Assembly (NCBI GenBank): GCA_040386355.1
Contig: JAZKFP010000256.1
Coordinates: 1 to 7,353, forward strand
Direction of reading: 5' to 3'
DNA: 7,353 nucleotides
Source: JAZKFP01 sp040386355
Lineage (GTDB): Bacteria > Pseudomonadota > Gammaproteobacteria > Pseudomonadales > UBA6940
The first letter of the stretch is position 1. Every line of letters begins with the position of its first letter. Below, one piece after another: positions 6,052 to 7,353 of this stretch. The notes under the pieces were generated by a model. It was not told where the DNA came from. It did no database searches and saw only the letters and a list, made by a program, of their open reading frames with translations. The position numbers and the translations under genes are program-made.

Positions 6052-7239
6052 ATGTCAAATAATTTATTTTCTCTTGCAACGACTGAATCCACTGCGTTAG
6101 GAAATGCGCGTCGCGGACAACTCAATTTATCACGCGGAACAATTCAAACGCCTGCTTTTATGCCAGTTGGAACATACGGTACGGTAAAAGCGATGCGTCC
6201 GCGCGACGTTGAAGAAGTTGGTGCTGAAATTATATTGGCAAATACTTTTCATTTAATGCTGCGTCCTGGCGAAGAATTAATTCAAAAACTAGGCGGTTTG
6301 CATTCGTGGATGCAATGGTCCAAACCGATTTTAACGGACTCTGGTGGATTCCAAGTTTTTAGCTTAGGCAAATTACGCAAAATTTCCGAAGCTGGTGTAA
6401 TTTTCCAATCACCAATTGATGGTGCACGCGTTGAATTAACACCTGAGCGATCTATTGCAGTTCAGCAAACTCTCGGCTCAGATATTGTGATGGTATTTGA
6501 TGAATGTACACCTTATCCAGCAACTTATGATCAAGCGGCAGATTCGATGCGTTTATCGATGCGCTGGGCAGTGCGTAGCCGAGAGGCGATGGATAAAAGT
6601 CGAGATGCAATGAATAATCCAACAATACATCATGAACATACGCAGGTATTATTTGGAATTGTACAAGGCGGAATGTACGAAGATCTACGTCAAGAATCAG
6701 CAGCAGCATTAATCGCTATTGGTTTTGATGGATATGCAATTGGTGGATTATCGGTAGGAGAACCTGCGGAAGATCGACAACGCGTGTTGCAAGCAACCGT
6801 TCCACATTTACCAGAAAATTCTCCACGTTATTTAATGGGAGTTGGTAAACCTGAAGATATTGTCATTGCAGTATGTTCTGGTATTGATATGTTTGATTGT
6901 GTGATGCCAACACGTAATGCAAGAAATGGACATTTGTTTACTTGGAATGGTGTGGTTCGAATTCGGAATGCACAATACCGAGAAGACTCAAATCCACTAG
7001 ATAGTGAATGCGATTGTTATACCTGTAAAAATTTTTCACGTGCTTATCTATATCATCTTGAACGATGTGGCGAAATATTATTTGCACAACTCGCAACATG
7101 GCATAATCTTCGGTTCTACCAATTACTCATGCAGCGTTTGCGTTGCCATATTGAAAACGGTACATTGGCGACCTTTCTAGATTGGTTTGCAGATCGGTAT
7201 CCGCTTCCTACAGCGTTAACATCTAAGAGTAATTCTTAG
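6052..7239 (+). CDS. tgt: tRNA-guanine transglycosylase
   Basis: Tgt exchanges guanine 34 for preQ1 in the anticodons of tRNA Asp, Asn, His and Tyr, the step just before QueA. The 395 residues span the full TIM-barrel enzyme. Landmarks are TPAFMPVGTYGTVK (33-46), NTFHL (64-68), LTDSGGFQVFSLG (94-106) with Asp96, VFDECTPYP (148-156), FGIVQGG (201-207), GGLSVGEP (231-238), and MFDCVMPTRNARNGHLF (280-296) with the presumed nucleophile Asp282. The zinc ligands are Cys320, Cys322, Cys325 and His351. An extra dozen or so residues near 184-197 (with HHEH) are absent from the E. coli enzyme. The ATG at 6052 fits the family N-terminus and no in-frame start lies upstream. It has almost no Shine-Dalgarno (GGG at 6043-6045), because the element separates it from GAGGA. 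A three-codon ORF (MGI) in the element ends in TAATG overlapping this start. Confidence 0.96.
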   Translation: MSNNLFSLATTESTALGNARRGQLNLSRGTIQTPAFMPVGTYGTVKAMRPRDVEEVGAEIILANTFHLMLRPGEELIQKLGGLHSWMQWSKPILTDSGGFQVFSLGKLRKISEAGVIFQSPIDGARVELTPERSIAVQQTLGSDIVMVFDECTPYPATYDQAADSMRLSMRWAVRSREAMDKSRDAMNNPTIHHEHTQVLFGIVQGGMYEDLRQESAAALIAIGFDGYAIGGLSVGEPAEDRQRVLQATVPHLPENSPRYLMGVGKPEDIVIAVCSGIDMFDCVMPTRNARNGHLFTWNGVVRIRNAQYREDSNPLDSECDCYTCKNFSRAYLYHLERCGEILFAQLATWHNLRFYQLLMQRLRCHIENGTLATFLDWFADRYPLPTALTSKSNS

Positions 7240-7275
7240 TAAATATTATTATTTGATATACCGAGCATGAAATAT

Positions 7276-7306
7276 TTTTCTTATAGGCGCATGTGAAATA
7301 AGCCCG
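7276..7306 (+). repeat. Second copy of the small repeat, core region
   Basis: Positions 7276-7306 match 959-989 at 27 of 31 bases, including the block TAGGCGCATG(C/T)GAAATAAGC. Beyond the core the two copies diverge, yet both continue straight into a hairpin. It begins 36 bp after the tgt stop codon, and the window ends before its right boundary can be found. Confidence 0.6.
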
Positions 7307-7308
7307 GA

Positions 7309-7339
7309 CAGCGTACTCAAAAGTATGCTGAAACTTTTT
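7309..7339 (+). terminator. Probable intrinsic terminator of queA-tgt
   Basis: CAGCGTACT (7309-7317) pairs with AGTATGCTG (7322-7330) through nine base pairs, one of them G-U, with a CAAA loop. AAAC and then five T residues (7335-7339) follow. The T-run is four bases from the stem, which is somewhat loose. A second small hairpin (CTTTTT-GATT-AAAAAG, 7334-7349) overlaps it. It lies 70 bp after the tgt stop. Confidence 0.5.
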
Positions 7340-7353
7340 GATTAAAAAGGTTC

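Noticed and set aside
6041..6053. TATAAT at 6048-6053 as a promoter carried by the element for tgt
   Set aside because: It overlaps the tgt start codon, so any transcript would begin inside the gene after the ATG.
6452..6709. 85-codon minus-strand frame inside tgt
   Set aside because: It is antisense to the conserved tgt core and resembles no family.

Overview
The window looks like chromosomal DNA of an AT-rich gammaproteobacterium (about 40% G+C by eye). The housekeeping proteins (HemL, ThiE, RibD, QueA, Tgt) are full-length or colinear matches to gammaproteobacterial forms. The thiE-hemL tandem and the queA-tgt tandem are both familiar gammaproteobacterial gene orders. One large serine-rich protein without a recognisable domain has the look of a secreted effector, and compact inverted-repeat elements are scattered between genes. 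Together these hint at a host-associated lineage of the Legionella/Coxiella type. That placement is an inference and rests on no marker gene.

Layout. Positions 1-4624 are read on the minus strand; positions 4811-7239 are read on the plus strand. In transcription order the minus strand holds a seven-codon leader ORF (4624-4601), an unrecognised 487-residue protein (4598-3135), ribD (3049-1916, TTG start), thiE (1747-1046) and the 5' part of hemL (526 to the window edge). The plus strand holds queA and tgt, two consecutive steps of queuosine tRNA modification. A 200-bp divergent control region (4625-4810) separates the two blocks.

Mobile DNA. A MITE-like element of about 177 bp with imperfect 31-bp terminal inverted repeats is present twice, in opposite orientations: at 764-945 between thiE and hemL, and at 5875-6051 between queA and tgt. 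The copies differ at one base over 177. The second copy ends one base before the tgt start codon, and its left end encodes the last residues and the stop codon of QueA. Removing it in silico, keeping one TA, restores an overlapping queA/tgt junction in which GAGGA lies five bases before the tgt ATG. The element therefore seems to have split the tgt Shine-Dalgarno sequence from its start codon. Because the element ends are complementary, the mRNA could fold so that the two are brought back together.

A second small repeat (core TAGGCGCATG(C/T)GAAATAAGC) lies just 3' of thiE and of tgt, each time next to a different hairpin. Other regulatory candidates are a leader ORF with a near-perfect Shine-Dalgarno sequence overlapping the start region of the unknown gene, a hairpin that would pair the ribD ribosome-binding site, an inverted repeat over the putative hemL promoter, and a 16-base fragment resembling the TPP riboswitch immediately before thiE. 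There is no tRNA, rRNA or CRISPR array.
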